A stretch of 37,899 bases of DNA from Aeromonas bivalvium (GCF_000819765.1 NZ_CDBT01000061.1:85648-123546); one strand, 5' to 3'. Positions 8,148 to 16,250 are shown, counted from the first letter of the stretch. Notes: a model not told the origin generated them from the sequence alone. A program made the numbers and translations.

Positions 8148-8420
8148 TCAGCCCGCACCGGGCTCGGGGAAACCCTCCCGCTCGTCGACGGGCTTGATCA
8201 GGTGGTAGACCTCATGGGCCGACAGGGTGCAGCCCGAGGGCCACTCCAGCTGGTGGCGGCGATTGATGAAGACACGGGCACAGCGCCGCTCCGTATCCAG
8301 CGCCGCGAACAGGGGCTGGCTGCGCCAGGGGATGAGATCCAGCACCCCCGTGGTGCCGTCGGAAAGCACCACGAACAGAGACCAGCCCTGCATATATTCC
8401 ACATCGATGAAGACCGGCAT
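8148..8420 (-). CDS. DUF2442 domain protein
   Basis: This is a 90-residue protein. The layout (beta strand with YMQGWSLFVVLSDGTTGVLDLIPW, then VFINRRHQLEWPSGCTLSAHEVYHLI) is typical of DUF2442, a small domain of unknown function often found near a DUF4160 partner and sometimes tied to toxin-antitoxin-like pairs. No DUF4160 partner is present here; the gene is alone between the GH13 gene and a divergent membrane enzyme. The start ATG at 8420 has GGAG upstream (GGAGCCGAAAGG). The LEWPSG segment is the most recognisable motif. No function should be assumed. Confidence 0.75.
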   Translation of the reverse strand: MPVFIDVEYMQGWSLFVVLSDGTTGVLDLIPWRSQPLFAALDTERRCARVFINRRHQLEWPSGCTLSAHEVYHLIKPVDEREGFPEPGAG

Positions 8421-8669
8421 CCTTTCGGCTCCGATTGAGAAAATCCGGCGCCATTATAGGCAAGCCCCCCTCCCCGCTGTGCAGGCGGGATCACAGTTTT
8501 TCCAGTCGTTTATGCTGGCCGCCTGGCGAGGCAAACCGGCGCGCAGGGTATAAAGATCCATTTAAATGACAATGAGACGCAACCTTTCCCCTTTCCCCGT
8601 GTCTTACCAACAACAATAAAATAATGTCTGAAGAAACAGGCATATACAGGCTCATATCAGGATCTCTTA
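8421..8669. other. Divergent intergenic region, DUF2442 / LTA-synthase-like gene
   Basis: 249 bp with no convincing gene. It should hold promoters for both flanking genes. The part nearest the plus-strand gene is AT-rich (around 8560-8575 and 8610-8625), but I could not pick a confident promoter. A reading frame from ATG 8624 runs into the downstream gene in another frame and is judged spurious. Confidence 0.5.
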
Positions 8670-10730
8670 ATGACACAGCTCAAACGATGGCTCGGCCCTT
8701 TCTGGCCGTTTGCCTGCTTTTCCTTGTTCGCTCTCTGCCTGCTCGGCTTCTCTCGCCTCGGCCTTGCTCTCTGGCAGGCGGATCGCGTCAGTGCGGTCGA
8801 TGGTTGGGGCACCATACTGTTGCAGGGGCTCAGGGTCGACTTCGCCACCCTCTGCTGGGTGTGGGGCATTCCCGCCATGTTCACCATGCTGCTGGCCGGC
8901 CCCCACGGGGCAGGGCGGGTCTGGCTCTCCCTGATGAGAGTCTGGCTGACCCTGAGCCTCTGGCTCATGGTGTTTCTGGAGATCTCCACCCCCGCCTTCA
9001 TCACCGAATACGGGGTCAGACCCAACCGTCTCTATATCGAATACCTCATCTATCCGAAAGAGGTGCTCTCCATGCTGTGGGCGGGCCGCAAGGGCGAGCT
9101 GCTGCTGGCGGTCCTGGTCAGCCTGCTGACCCTCTGGGGTGGCTGGCGTCTGTCGGGGCGCCTGCTCGGCGGGCTGTCGCTGCCACGCTGGCCCCTGCGT
9201 CCTGTGTTTGCCCTGCTGATCCTGGCCATCGGCTTTCTCGGCGCCCGCTCCAGTCTGGGGCACAGGGCCCTCAATCCCGCCATGGTCGCCTTCGCCGACG
9301 ATCCCCTGGTCAATGCCCTGACGGTCAACTCCTCCTACTCCCTGTTCTTTGCCATCAAGCAACTCGGCAACGAGGAAGATGCCGCCAGCATGTACGGCAC
9401 CCTGCCGGATGAGCGGGTCATCGAGATAGTCCGGGCCGAGAGCGGTCGTCCCGCGGCCGCCTTCGACTCGGTCAGCCTGCCGAGCCAGAGCGTCAACCCC
9501 GCCAGCCATCAGGGCAAGCCGAAAAATCTGGTGATCCTGCTGCAAGAGAGCCTGGGCGCCCAGTTCGTCGGCTCCCTCAGCGGCCTGCCGCTCACCCCCA
9601 ACATAGATGCCCTGTCCCGGCAGGGCTGGGCGTTCGAGCAGCTCTATGCCACCGGCACCCGCTCGGTGCGCGGCATAGAGGCGGTCGTCACCGGCTTTAC
9701 CCCGACGCCGGCCCAGGCCGTGGTCAAGCTTGGCAAGAGCCAGACCAACTTCTTCACCCTGGCGGACCTGCTCAAGCAGCGCGGCTACAGCACCAGCTTC
9801 ATCTATGGCGGCGAGAGTCACTTCGACAACATGCGCAGCTTCTTCCTTGGCAACGGCTTCAGTCAGATAGTCGAGCAGAAGGATTTCAAGGATCCCGTGT
9901 TCGAAGGATCCTGGGGGGCCTCCGACGAGGATCTGATGGCCAAGGCCAATGATACCTTCGAGGCGCTGCACAAGGAGGGCAAACCCTTCTTCAGCCTGGT
10001 GTTCAGCTCCAGCAACCATGACCCGTTCGAGTTCCCGGATGATCGCATCGAACTGTATGAACAGCCCAAGGCGACCCGCAACAACGCCGCCAAGTACGCC
10101 GACTACGCCATCGGCGAGTTCTTCAGGAAGGCCAAGCAATCCGAATACTGGCAAGACACCCTGTTCCTGGTCATCGCCGATCATGACAGCCGGGTCGGTG
10201 GCGCCAGCCTGGTGCCCATCCCCCGCTTCCATATCCCCGGAGTCATAGTGGGGGACGGCATAGCACCTAAACAGGACAGGCGCATCGTCAGCCAAATCGA
10301 CATGGCGCCGACCCTGCTCTCCCTGATGGGCATAAGTGCCAGCTACCCCATGCTGGGCCAGGATCTGACCCGCACGCCGGACGACTGGCCCGGACGCGCC
10401 ATCATGCAGTACGACAAGAACTTCGCCCTGATGCGGGGCAAGGATGTGGTGATACTGCAACCCGAGCAGGCGGCCGAAGGCTTCGTCTATGACGCGACCG
10501 CCCAGACCCTGCGCCCTGCGCCCCAGTCAGATGCCATGAAGGAGCAGGCACTGGGGCTGGCGCTGTGGGGCAGCATGGCCTATCAGCAGGGGCTCTATCG
10601 CACCGCCGACACCACAGAGACAACCCCCAAGCAGCAGGGGAGCTATCGCACTGCCGACACCACAGAGACCGCGACCAAGCAGCAGGGGCTCCATCAACCC
10701 CCAGAAAACGCCGATACCGTTGTCAGATAG
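8670..10730 (+). CDS. LTA-synthase-family (sulfatase-fold) membrane phosphotransferase
   Basis: This 686-residue protein has an N-terminal membrane domain (about five hydrophobic segments within residues 8-205) and a periplasmic sulfatase-fold domain from about residue 285. Landmarks are NLVILLQESLGAQ (metal-site Glu), ATGTRSVRG with the probable nucleophile Ser332 where relatives usually have Thr, and ADHDSR (Asp504-His505) for metal binding. The family moves phosphoglycerol or phosphoethanolamine-type groups onto envelope glycans or lipids. In Gram-negatives the acceptor is often osmoregulated glucan or lipid A, but it is not known here. The C-terminus carries a 16-residue tandem repeat (YRTADTTE), unlike the rest of the enzyme. 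The start ATG at 8670 has a weak RBS. The gene stands alone and ends at a strong bidirectional terminator. Confidence 0.85.
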   Translation: MTQLKRWLGPFWPFACFSLFALCLLGFSRLGLALWQADRVSAVDGWGTILLQGLRVDFATLCWVWGIPAMFTMLLAGPHGAGRVWLSLMRVWLTLSLWLMVFLEISTPAFITEYGVRPNRLYIEYLIYPKEVLSMLWAGRKGELLLAVLVSLLTLWGGWRLSGRLLGGLSLPRWPLRPVFALLILAIGFLGARSSLGHRALNPAMVAFADDPLVNALTVNSSYSLFFAIKQLGNEEDAASMYGTLPDERVIEIVRAESGRPAAAFDSVSLPSQSVNPASHQGKPKNLVILLQESLGAQFVGSLSGLPLTPNIDALSRQGWAFEQLYATGTRSVRGIEAVVTGFTPTPAQAVVKLGKSQTNFFTLADLLKQRGYSTSFIYGGESHFDNMRSFFLGNGFSQIVEQKDFKDPVFEGSWGASDEDLMAKANDTFEALHKEGKPFFSLVFSSSNHDPFEFPDDRIELYEQPKATRNNAAKYADYAIGEFFRKAKQSEYWQDTLFLVIADHDSRVGGASLVPIPRFHIPGVIVGDGIAPKQDRRIVSQIDMAPTLLSLMGISASYPMLGQDLTRTPDDWPGRAIMQYDKNFALMRGKDVVILQPEQAAEGFVYDATAQTLRPAPQSDAMKEQALGLALWGSMAYQQGLYRTADTTETTPKQQGSYRTADTTETATKQQGLHQPPENADTVVR
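10584..10700 (+). repeat. 48-bp in-frame tandem repeat at the 3' end of the LTA-synthase-like gene
   Basis: The motif CAGCAGGGG recurs at 10584, 10632 and 10680. Two full 48-bp units each encode 16 residues with YRTADTTE; a third is only partial before the sequence diverges to the terminal PPENADTVVR. The repeat adds a hydrophilic Thr/Gln-rich tail after the catalytic domain. Confidence 0.9.
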
Positions 10731-10742
10731 TGCCCGCCATGC

Positions 10743-10782
10743 ACCATGAAACAACCCGCCAGCAGGCGGGTTGTTTCATGGT
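10743..10782. terminator. Bidirectional terminator, LTA-synthase-like gene / Lrp regulator
   Basis: An 18-bp perfect inverted repeat (10743-10760 with 10765-10782) encloses a 4-nt loop AGCA. It lies between the convergent genes, 12 bp after one stop and 11 bp before the other. The upper stem is GC-rich and the base is AT-rich on both sides. Confidence 0.85.
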
Positions 10783-10793
10783 CGGCGAGGCGG

Positions 10794-11264
10794 TCAGGTG
10801 GTCAGAAAGCAGGGCAGGGAGCGGCTGAACCTGTGCTCGAACACCAGGGAGGTCTCGAGGTGCACCACCTCCTCCCGGGAGGTGAAGTGGTCGAACACGA
10901 AATTGCGCAGATGTTCGGTGTCGGCGACGCACAGATGCACCAGGAAATCATCCTTGCCTCCCATGTGGAACAGGCTGATCACCTCGGGCAGCAGCAGGAT
11001 GGCGTCGCGAAACTCGTCGATGATCTGGCGGCTGTGGCGCGCCAGCTGCAGCGAGACCATGGCCTGGATATGACCGCCGAGGGCCTGGTGATCGACCTCG
11101 CAGTGGGCCCCCTTGAGCACCCCATCCTGCTGCAGCTTGCGCACCCGCTCCAGGCAGGTGGAGGGCGCCACCCCGACCAGGGCTGCCAAGTCCTTGTTGG
11201 TCATGCCTGCATCACGAAACAGGTGTGCCAGGATATCCAGATCCAGCTGATCCAGGTTTCTCAT
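10794..11264 (-). CDS. Lrp/AsnC-family transcriptional regulator
   Basis: This 156-residue protein has the Lrp/AsnC layout. An N-terminal winged helix (about 4-60) has LDxxDLDILAHL-like and TNKDLAALVGVAPSTCLERV recognition-helix sequence. A C-terminal RAM/ligand-sensing domain (about 65-150) includes EVISLFHMGGKDDFLVHL. Family members sense amino acids and control their metabolism or transport. The ligand and targets of this one are unknown. The start ATG at 11264 has AAGGAG upstream. Because the upstream gene is almost 500 bp away and on the other strand, the target is not obvious from context. Confidence 0.9.
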   Translation of the reverse strand: MRNLDQLDLDILAHLFRDAGMTNKDLAALVGVAPSTCLERVRKLQQDGVLKGAHCEVDHQALGGHIQAMVSLQLARHSRQIIDEFRDAILLLPEVISLFHMGGKDDFLVHLCVADTEHLRNFVFDHFTSREEVVHLETSLVFEHRFSRSLPCFLTT

Positions 11265-11757
11265 CTCTACTCCTTGAACCGATCAAATTGTCCCAACTCT
11301 GCCCGACAAGCGCCGCAAACACAACGCGCAAGACGCCAGGGGCCACGACCTGAGGCCCCAGCAGTCGGGCTGGTCGGCATCATGGCGATGCACGTCAATA
11401 AATGTTTGCTTTTTGCCCAGCTTGCCGCCATAGTGTGCGCCGGCTAGTCAATCAGCCCTGTTTATGTTCGCAATGCTTCACCTCACGATGAATCCTGCCA
11501 GTACCCACATAACCTTCCTCTGATTCACTCGCCTTGAGAACCGTCAGGCTGTCTGCCTGCGTTGCCCGGCTCTCACGGTGCAGACCCGATCTGCCCACCC
11601 AAATACACTATGCAACCGCATAGTCCTTGGTGCATTCCTTGACACAGTGCAGACGCCCCTGACAGGGCTGGGTATTCCTGCGTGGTTCTGACCACGCCCA
11701 TTGACCTGACATTTGCAAATACAAGGAGCAAACACTTAATTTATATAGAGAAATACC
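11265..11757. other. Long intergenic region, Lrp regulator / orphan peptide gene
   Basis: 493 bp with no supported coding region on either strand. The left part should contain the Lrp-family promoter. It includes a weak GGGGCC/GGCCCC inverted repeat (11339-11359). The right 180 bp contain four consecutive inverted repeats and an AT-rich promoter-like stretch before the 58-aa gene. Minus-strand frames here have no RBS or recognisable product and look spurious. Confidence 0.55.
11580..11697 (+). promoter_or_regulatory. Four consecutive inverted repeats upstream of the 58-aa gene
   Basis: GCAGA/TCTGC (11580-11594), ACTATGC/GCATAGT (11607-11624), GCCC/GGGC (11655-11668) and GCGTGGT/ACCACGC (11680-11697) follow each other within 118 bp. 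Each has a 4-6 nt loop. They could be operator half-sites or a folded leader or small RNA; the sequence alone does not decide. A possible promoter follows (TTGCAA 11713-11718, TAATTT 11737-11742, spacer 18). Confidence 0.45.
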
Positions 11758-11934
11758 ATGATGAAAGCCATACAGACACACAAACCCCTGCGTCGCAGCA
11801 AACCCATCAACCTGCCCCCGCAAGAGCAGGATTCCGATGCGTTCCTGATCCAGTTCAGCACCCGCTTCAGCGGCGGTTTTGCCATCTCCTGTGATGGTAT
11901 CGCCGGCGAGTTCTCCATCGAAGACCTCAACTGA
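11758..11934 (+). CDS. Orphan 58-aa peptide, function unknown
   Basis: ATGATG at 11758 opens a 58-codon frame ending at TGA 11932-11934. The product has a basic, proline-containing N-terminal half (KPLRRSKPINLPP), then an acidic hinge (QEQDSD). A C-terminal half with glycine and aromatic residues (FSTRFSGGF), one cysteine (Cys45) and an acidic end (FSIEDLN) follows. I do not recognise it. Support for a real gene is moderate: it is preceded by an AT-rich promoter-like stretch, followed 34 bp later by a terminator-like hairpin, and its composition looks protein-like. The RBS is weak (TAGAGA). A leader-core layout would suit a ribosomally made modified peptide, but no modifying enzyme or exporter lies next to it, so that is only one possibility. 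Confidence 0.5.
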   Translation: MMKAIQTHKPLRRSKPINLPPQEQDSDAFLIQFSTRFSGGFAISCDGIAGEFSIEDLN

Positions 11935-11968
11935 TCCCGCCTGCCCCTCGGCAGCGCACGATGCACAA

Positions 11969-11994
11969 GGGCCGCAGCTCACGGCGGCCCCCTT
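11969..11994 (+). terminator. Probable terminator after the 58-aa gene
   Basis: The 7-bp stem GGGCCGC (11969-11975) pairs with GCGGCCC (11984-11990). It is flanked by ACAA and TTGT, which could extend the pairing with a bulge. The T-tract is poor. Confidence 0.5.
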
Positions 11995-12058
11995 GTCCAA
12001 CGATCCGCCTCCTTCCCGCCAACAGACTCCCAGCTGCCGCCTGTCGCCATGTCACGGC

Positions 12059-12580
12059 TCAGACCAGAGTGGTTTCAGCTCCGGCAGCCTCAAGCAGCAG
12101 ACACGCGTCCGCATCCTCGCTCAATTTCACCAGGCGACTCTGCACCAGCCCCAGCTTGGCCAGCAGCGCCACCGAACGGGTATTGCCCGGAGTGACGATG
12201 GCGATGACCCGGGCGATCCCGAGCCGCTCCCGACCATCCCGCAGCGCCGCCTGGGCCGCCTCGATGGCATAACCCTGGCCGCGATAGGCGGGCAGGAAGG
12301 CATAGCCTATGTCTTCGCAGGGCAGGCTGTCGCGCCTGATCAGGCCGCAGATCCCCAGCTTGGCGCCGTCACTGCGGCGGGCGACCAGATAGAGGCCGTG
12401 ACCATGATGGGCATAGCTGACGGCGGGCCCCTGCTGTATGTAATGCTCGGCATCGGCCAGGGTGCGCACCCCGCGATCGCCGATGTAACGGTGGAAATCG
12501 TCATCGCTCAGCAGGGCGAGGATGAAGGGGGCATCGGCGCAGGTCAGCTCCCGCAGGATCAGGCGATCGGTAACAATCAT
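12059..12580 (-). CDS. GNAT-family N-acetyltransferase (RimJ/RimL-like)
   Basis: This 173-residue protein shows the RimJ/RimL-type GNAT pattern. TDRLILRELTCADAPFI lies at the N-terminus. GLYLVARRSDGAKLGICGLI makes the central strands. YAFLPAYRGQGYAIEA carries the acetyl-CoA pyrophosphate loop (RGQGYA). NTRSVALLAKLGL is the C-terminal acceptor-side motif. It should transfer acetyl from acetyl-CoA to an amine; the substrate is unknown. I chose ATG 12580 because GAGAGA lies at proper spacing before it; a GTG four codons upstream (12592) is the alternative. It is convergent with the 58-aa peptide gene and divergent from the small protein gene at 12727. Confidence 0.85.
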   Translation of the reverse strand: MIVTDRLILRELTCADAPFILALLSDDDFHRYIGDRGVRTLADAEHYIQQGPAVSYAHHGHGLYLVARRSDGAKLGICGLIRRDSLPCEDIGYAFLPAYRGQGYAIEAAQAALRDGRERLGIARVIAIVTPGNTRSVALLAKLGLVQSRLVKLSEDADACLLLEAAGAETTLV

Positions 12581-12726
12581 GGGTTCTCTCACAGCAGACC
12601 ATGGATGGGATTCTCAAGACTGCCCCCGGAAAGGGCCGATGGCAAGAGCCCTCACTCGGATCGGACGCCTCCCCCGCGGGCAGGTTATACTGGCCGCTCT
12701 TTTCTGACACAGCCCGAGATGACCTC

Positions 12727-13011
12727 ATGAACGACACCCCCCATGACGATGCCAACGACACCGAATTTTTCGACGAGAAGACCCTGCTGGAGATGGTCGA
12801 CAACCAGCTGCTCGATGGCCACCCGCTCCAGGTCAAGGCGACCCTGATGCGACTGGTGATGAAGGGCACCCCGCGGGAGGAGGCGTTGCAGTACATCGCC
12901 TGTGCCCTGGGCGCCGAGCTGATGGCCATGGAAGCGGATCAGGGCCCCTTCAATGTCGAGCGTTACGCGCAATTCCTCGACACCTTGCCCGAGATGCCCT
13001 GGGCCGAGTGA
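12727..13011 (+). CDS. Conserved hypothetical protein, 94 aa
   Basis: This small acidic, soluble protein has the pattern DEKTLLEMVDNQLLDGHP, then QVKATLMRLVMKGTPREEAL, then a helix ending AELMAM, then FNVERYAQFLDTLPEMPW. It looks all-helical and similar to uncharacterised proteins I associate with Aeromonas, Shewanella and Vibrio; I cannot name a function. The in-frame region extends further upstream, but ATG 12727 follows CGAGATGACC and gives the conserved core. No membrane segment or cysteine pair of note (one Cys). It is followed 80 bp later by ypfJ on the same strand. Confidence 0.75.
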   Translation: MNDTPHDDANDTEFFDEKTLLEMVDNQLLDGHPLQVKATLMRLVMKGTPREEALQYIACALGAELMAMEADQGPFNVERYAQFLDTLPEMPWAE

Positions 13012-13090
13012 GCCGGTACGCCACCTCGAACGGGTAGGATCCCGCCACAGCCGTTATCATTAACTCCCACCGGATTGAGGAGTATCGAAC

Positions 13091-13957
13091 ATGCGCTGGC
13101 AAAACCGTCGTGAGAGCAACAATGTCGAGGATCGCCGCCAGCAGGGCGGTGGCGGCAGGGGGGGCCTGCCCCTTGGCGGCAAGGGACGCCTGATCCTGCT
13201 GGTGGTGGTCATGGTCGCCGGTTACTACGGTGTGGATCTCGGCCCCCTGCTCAATGGCCCGGATCCGGGTCAGTCCATGTCGCAGCAAACCGGGGCAGGT
13301 CAGCCGGGCAAGTCCGCCGCGGATGACGAGCTGGCGCGTTTCACCTCTGTGATGCTGGCCTCGACCGAAGATACCTGGGGCGCCATCTTCCAGAGTGCCG
13401 GCAGCCGCTACCAGCCTCCCAAGCTGGTGCTCTACCGCGGCGCGACCCGCACCGGCTGCGGCCAGGGGCAGGCCGTGATGGGCCCCTTCTACTGCCCCGC
13501 CGATCGCTCCGTCTACATAGACCTCTCCTTCTACCAGGACATGAAGACCAAGCTGGGGGCCGACGGCGACTTCGCCCAGGGTTACGTGGTCGCCCACGAG
13601 GTGGGCCATCATGTCCAGAACCTGCTCGGCATCTCCACCAAGGTGCGCCAGCAACAGCAGGGGCTGAGCCAGGCGCGCCAGAACCAGCTGTCAGTCAAGC
13701 TGGAGCTGCAGGCCGACTGCTTCGCCGGGGTCTGGGGTCATCAGATGGAACAGGAGCAGGTGCTGGAGCGTGGCGATCTGGAGGAGGCCCTCAACGCCGC
13801 CCAGGCCATAGGCGACGATCGCCTGCAACAGCAGAGCCAGGGGCGCGTGGTGCCGGACAGCTTCACTCACGGCAGCTCGGCCCAGCGCCTGGAATGGTTC
13901 AAGCGGGGCTTTGACAGCGGGGATCCCGCCCGCTGCGACACCTTCGCCGCCCGCTGA
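13091..13957 (+). CDS. ypfJ: YpfJ-like neutral zinc metallopeptidase family protein
   Basis: This 288-residue protein matches the length of E. coli YpfJ (287 aa). It opens with [16 protein letters not shown], followed by a Gly-rich stretch and one transmembrane helix (about 34-46), which puts the rest in the periplasm. The family zinc signature HEVGH is at 169-173 (His169, Glu170, His173), with [12 protein letters not shown] downstream supplying the third ligand region. [16 protein letters not shown] near the C-terminus is also typical. The family is called a putative neutral zinc metallopeptidase; its substrate is not known. GAGGAG precedes the ATG. The gene ends in a strong terminator. Confidence 0.93.
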   Translation: MRWQNRRESNNVEDRRQQGGGGRGGLPLGGKGRLILLVVVMVAGYYGVDLGPLLNGPDPGQSMSQQTGAGQPGKSAADDELARFTSVMLASTEDTWGAIFQSAGSRYQPPKLVLYRGATRTGCGQGQAVMGPFYCPADRSVYIDLSFYQDMKTKLGADGDFAQGYVVAHEVGHHVQNLLGISTKVRQQQQGLSQARQNQLSVKLELQADCFAGVWGHQMEQEQVLERGDLEEALNAAQAIGDDRLQQQSQGRVVPDSFTHGSSAQRLEWFKRGFDSGDPARCDTFAAR

Positions 13958-13965
13958 TCCCGGAA

Positions 13966-14000
13966 AAAGGGGCCGGATCCTGCCAGGATCCGGCCCCTTT
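13966..14000. terminator. Terminator after ypfJ
   Basis: A perfect 15-bp stem, 13966-13980 with 13986-14000, has a 5-nt loop TGCCA. It has an A-tract on the left and TTT on the right, so it can serve ypfJ and the convergent Dph6-like gene. Confidence 0.9.
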
Positions 14001-14064
14001 CGTCACAGCTTCCCTCGGCCGGGGTCGCCGAGGGATCCCCATCCCATCGTCATCGTCGCCCTCG

Positions 14065-14781
14065 TCAGGCTGGCCCGCAGGCCGCCCCCTCCTCCGGGTC
14101 TGCCGGCAGCAGATCGGTAAACAGGAAGTCATCCCGCAGCACGCTCTCCCCCACCCGGATGGCCAGGGGCCGCCGGAACATGGGGCCATCAAAGGCCAGG
14201 GTATGGAACTCGCCGTTCTCGCCGCAGGGGTCCACCCCCGCGGGCAGGGCCGCCAGCAAGGCGTCATCGAAGGCGTGCCCCCCCAGGGTGGCCGGCAGCT
14301 TGCGGGGATCCAGGCAGCTGATCCGGGCCCTGAGTCCGGCGGCCATCATCTCCCGGGCAAGTTGCGCGGTATCGCTGCCCCAGAGCGGAAACAGGGGGCG
14401 GATGCCAGTGCCTTCGAGCTGTTTCTCTCGATAGGCGCGCACGTCCTCGAGGAAGAGATCGCCAAATGCCATATGGCGGACTCCGCTGGCCACCACGCCC
14501 GCGATGAAGTCGCTCATGACCCGGCCATACTCCTCGTTGCTGCAGGGCCAGGGCAGGTCGATGCAGTGCAGTGGCAGCCCCACGCACTCGGCCTGCTCCG
14601 TCAGCAACTGCTTGCGTACCCCGTGCATGGCCACCCGCTCGAACGCCTGGTTGAGGGTGGTAAACAGGCCCACCACCTCGATGGCCGGATCCTGGCGCAG
14701 GCGATGCAAGGCCCAGGCGCTGTCCTTGCCGCTGCTCCAGGAGAGCAGGACCCGTGTGGGGGCCACATCCCGTTGTTTCAT
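14065..14781 (-). CDS. Dph6-like PP-loop ATP-binding protein (diphthine-ammonia ligase family)
   Basis: This 238-residue cytoplasmic protein has an N-terminal ATP pyrophosphatase PP-loop, SGKDS (17-21). Family motifs GDLFLEDVRAYRE (107-119), RPLFPLWG (128-135) and GENGEFHTLAF (187-197) identify the Dph6 / MJ0570-related group. In eukaryotes and archaea Dph6 amidates diphthine on elongation factor 2. Bacteria lack diphthamide, so this member must act on another substrate, which is unknown. AGGAGAG lies before ATG 14781. It is divergent from the MFS gene, and the 134-bp gap between them holds a GTACC/GGTAC inverted repeat (14879-14890) that could be an operator. Confidence 0.85.
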   Translation of the reverse strand: MKQRDVAPTRVLLSWSSGKDSAWALHRLRQDPAIEVVGLFTTLNQAFERVAMHGVRKQLLTEQAECVGLPLHCIDLPWPCSNEEYGRVMSDFIAGVVASGVRHMAFGDLFLEDVRAYREKQLEGTGIRPLFPLWGSDTAQLAREMMAAGLRARISCLDPRKLPATLGGHAFDDALLAALPAGVDPCGENGEFHTLAFDGPMFRRPLAIRVGESVLRDDFLFTDLLPADPEEGAACGPA

Positions 14782-14915
14782 TCGTTTCTCTCCTCATGGC
14801 ACCACAGGATTGCAAGACTGTGTTGCACATTGCGCGATTTACACCCAGGGACACAAAAGCATACTCTCGAGGGTGAGCGTACCCCGGTACAAGGGGGAAC
14901 AATAACGAAAAAATA

Positions 14916-16250
14916 ATGGGGAAACATAAGGATATGACAACAGCCGCCCAATCAGATGGCCATGCCCGCCCACTCAACCGGCAGGATTACAAGACCCTGA
15001 GCCTGGCCGCCCTCGGCGGTGCCCTCGAGTTCTACGACTTCATCATCTTCGTCTTCTTCGCCGTGGTGATAGGCGAACTCTTCTTCCCCGCCGACATTCC
15101 CGAGTGGCTGCGCCAGTTCCAGACCTTCGGCATCTTCGCCGCCGGCTACCTGGCCCGCCCCCTGGGGGGCATCATCATGGCCCACTTCGGCGATCTCATC
15201 GGTCGCAAGCGCATGTTCACCCTCAGCATCATCATGATGGCGCTGCCCACCCTGCTGATCGGCCTGCTGCCTACCTATGCCGCCCTCGGCATAGCGGCGC
15301 CCCTGTTGCTGCTGCTGCTGCGGATCCTGCAAGGGGCCGCCATCGGCGGCGAAGTGCCGGGTGCCTGGGTCTTCGTGGCCGAGCACGTGCCCGCCCGCCG
15401 CATCGGGGTCGCCTGCGGCACTCTCACCGCCGGGCTGACCGCCGGCATACTGCTCGGCTCCCTGGTGGCCACCGCCATCAACCGCGGCATGAGCCCGCTG
15501 GAGGTGAGCGAGTGGGGCTGGCGCCTGGCCTTCATCCTCGGCGGCGTGTTCGGCATCGTCGCCATGTACCTGCGCCGCTGGCTGCACGAGACCCCGGTGT
15601 TTGCCGAGATGCAGGCCAACAAGACCCTGGCCGAGGAGCTGCCCCTCAAGACGGTGCTGCGCGAGCACAAGGGCAGCGTCATCGTCTCCATGCTGCTGAC
15701 CTGGCTGCTCTCCGCCGGCATAGTGGTGGTGATCCTGATGACCCCCACCTATCTGCAGAAGCTGCATGGGGTCAGCCCGGCCGATGCCCTGACTGCCAAC
15801 TCCCTGGCCATCCTGGCCCTCACCCTGGGCTGCATCGTCTACGGCCGCCTCATCGATGCCATTGGCAGCGGTCCCACCTTCGTGCTGGGCTCACTGCTGC
15901 TGGCAGGCGCCAGTTACGCCTTCTACCACGGTCTGCAGGCCGGCACCGAGCAGCTGGTCCCCCTCTACACCCTGGCGGGCTTCGCGGTGGGGATTGTCGG
16001 TGCCGTACCCTATGTGATGGTCAACGCCTTCCCGGCGGTGGTGCGTTTCTCCGGGCTGTCGTTCTCCTACAACGTGGCCTACGCCATCTTCGGTGGCCTC
16101 ACCCCCATGCTGGTGACCCTGTGGATGAAGCACGACGTGCTGGCGCCCTCCCACTATGTGATGGCCCTGTCGGCCCTCGGCTGCCTGCTCGGCCTCTTCC
16201 TCTGGTCCAGGCAGCGCAGCCAGCGGCAGGCCGTGCCACAGGCGGCCTGA
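14916..16250 (+). CDS. MFS transporter, MHS (metabolite:H+ symporter) type
   Basis: This is a 444-residue, 12-helix permease. GALEFYDFIIFVF in the first helix, the GDLIGRKRMF loop between helices 2 and 3, and RILQGAAIGGEVPGAWVFVAEHVP are the hallmarks of the MHS family (ProP, ShiA, KgtP, CitA). It should import a small organic solute together with protons; the substrate cannot be told. An in-frame ATG at 14934 (MTTAAQSDG) with AAGGA close by is an alternative start six codons downstream; neither start has an ideal RBS. It stands alone between the divergent PP-loop gene and marC. Confidence 0.88.
   Translation: MGKHKDMTTAAQSDGHARPLNRQDYKTLSLAALGGALEFYDFIIFVFFAVVIGELFFPADIPEWLRQFQTFGIFAAGYLARPLGGIIMAHFGDLIGRKRMFTLSIIMMALPTLLIGLLPTYAALGIAAPLLLLLLRILQGAAIGGEVPGAWVFVAEHVPARRIGVACGTLTAGLTAGILLGSLVATAINRGMSPLEVSEWGWRLAFILGGVFGIVAMYLRRWLHETPVFAEMQANKTLAEELPLKTVLREHKGSVIVSMLLTWLLSAGIVVVILMTPTYLQKLHGVSPADALTANSLAILALTLGCIVYGRLIDAIGSGPTFVLGSLLLAGASYAFYHGLQAGTEQLVPLYTLAGFAVGIVGAVPYVMVNAFPAVVRFSGLSFSYNVAYAIFGGLTPMLVTLWMKHDVLAPSHYVMALSALGCLLGLFLWSRQRSQRQAVPQAA

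Noticed and set aside
8148..8420. DUF2442 gene as half of a toxin-antitoxin pair
   Set aside because: No DUF4160 or other partner gene is adjacent, so a pair cannot be supported here.
8624..9412. 262-codon plus-strand frame starting before the LTA-synthase-like gene
   Set aside because: It overlaps the real gene in another frame, and its sequence is a frame-shifted shadow. A leader peptide was considered, but there is no early stop.
11608..12000. 130-codon minus-strand frame over the orphan peptide gene
   Set aside because: No RBS or recognisable product. It runs through the hairpins and antisense to the 58-aa frame, which has better flanking signals.
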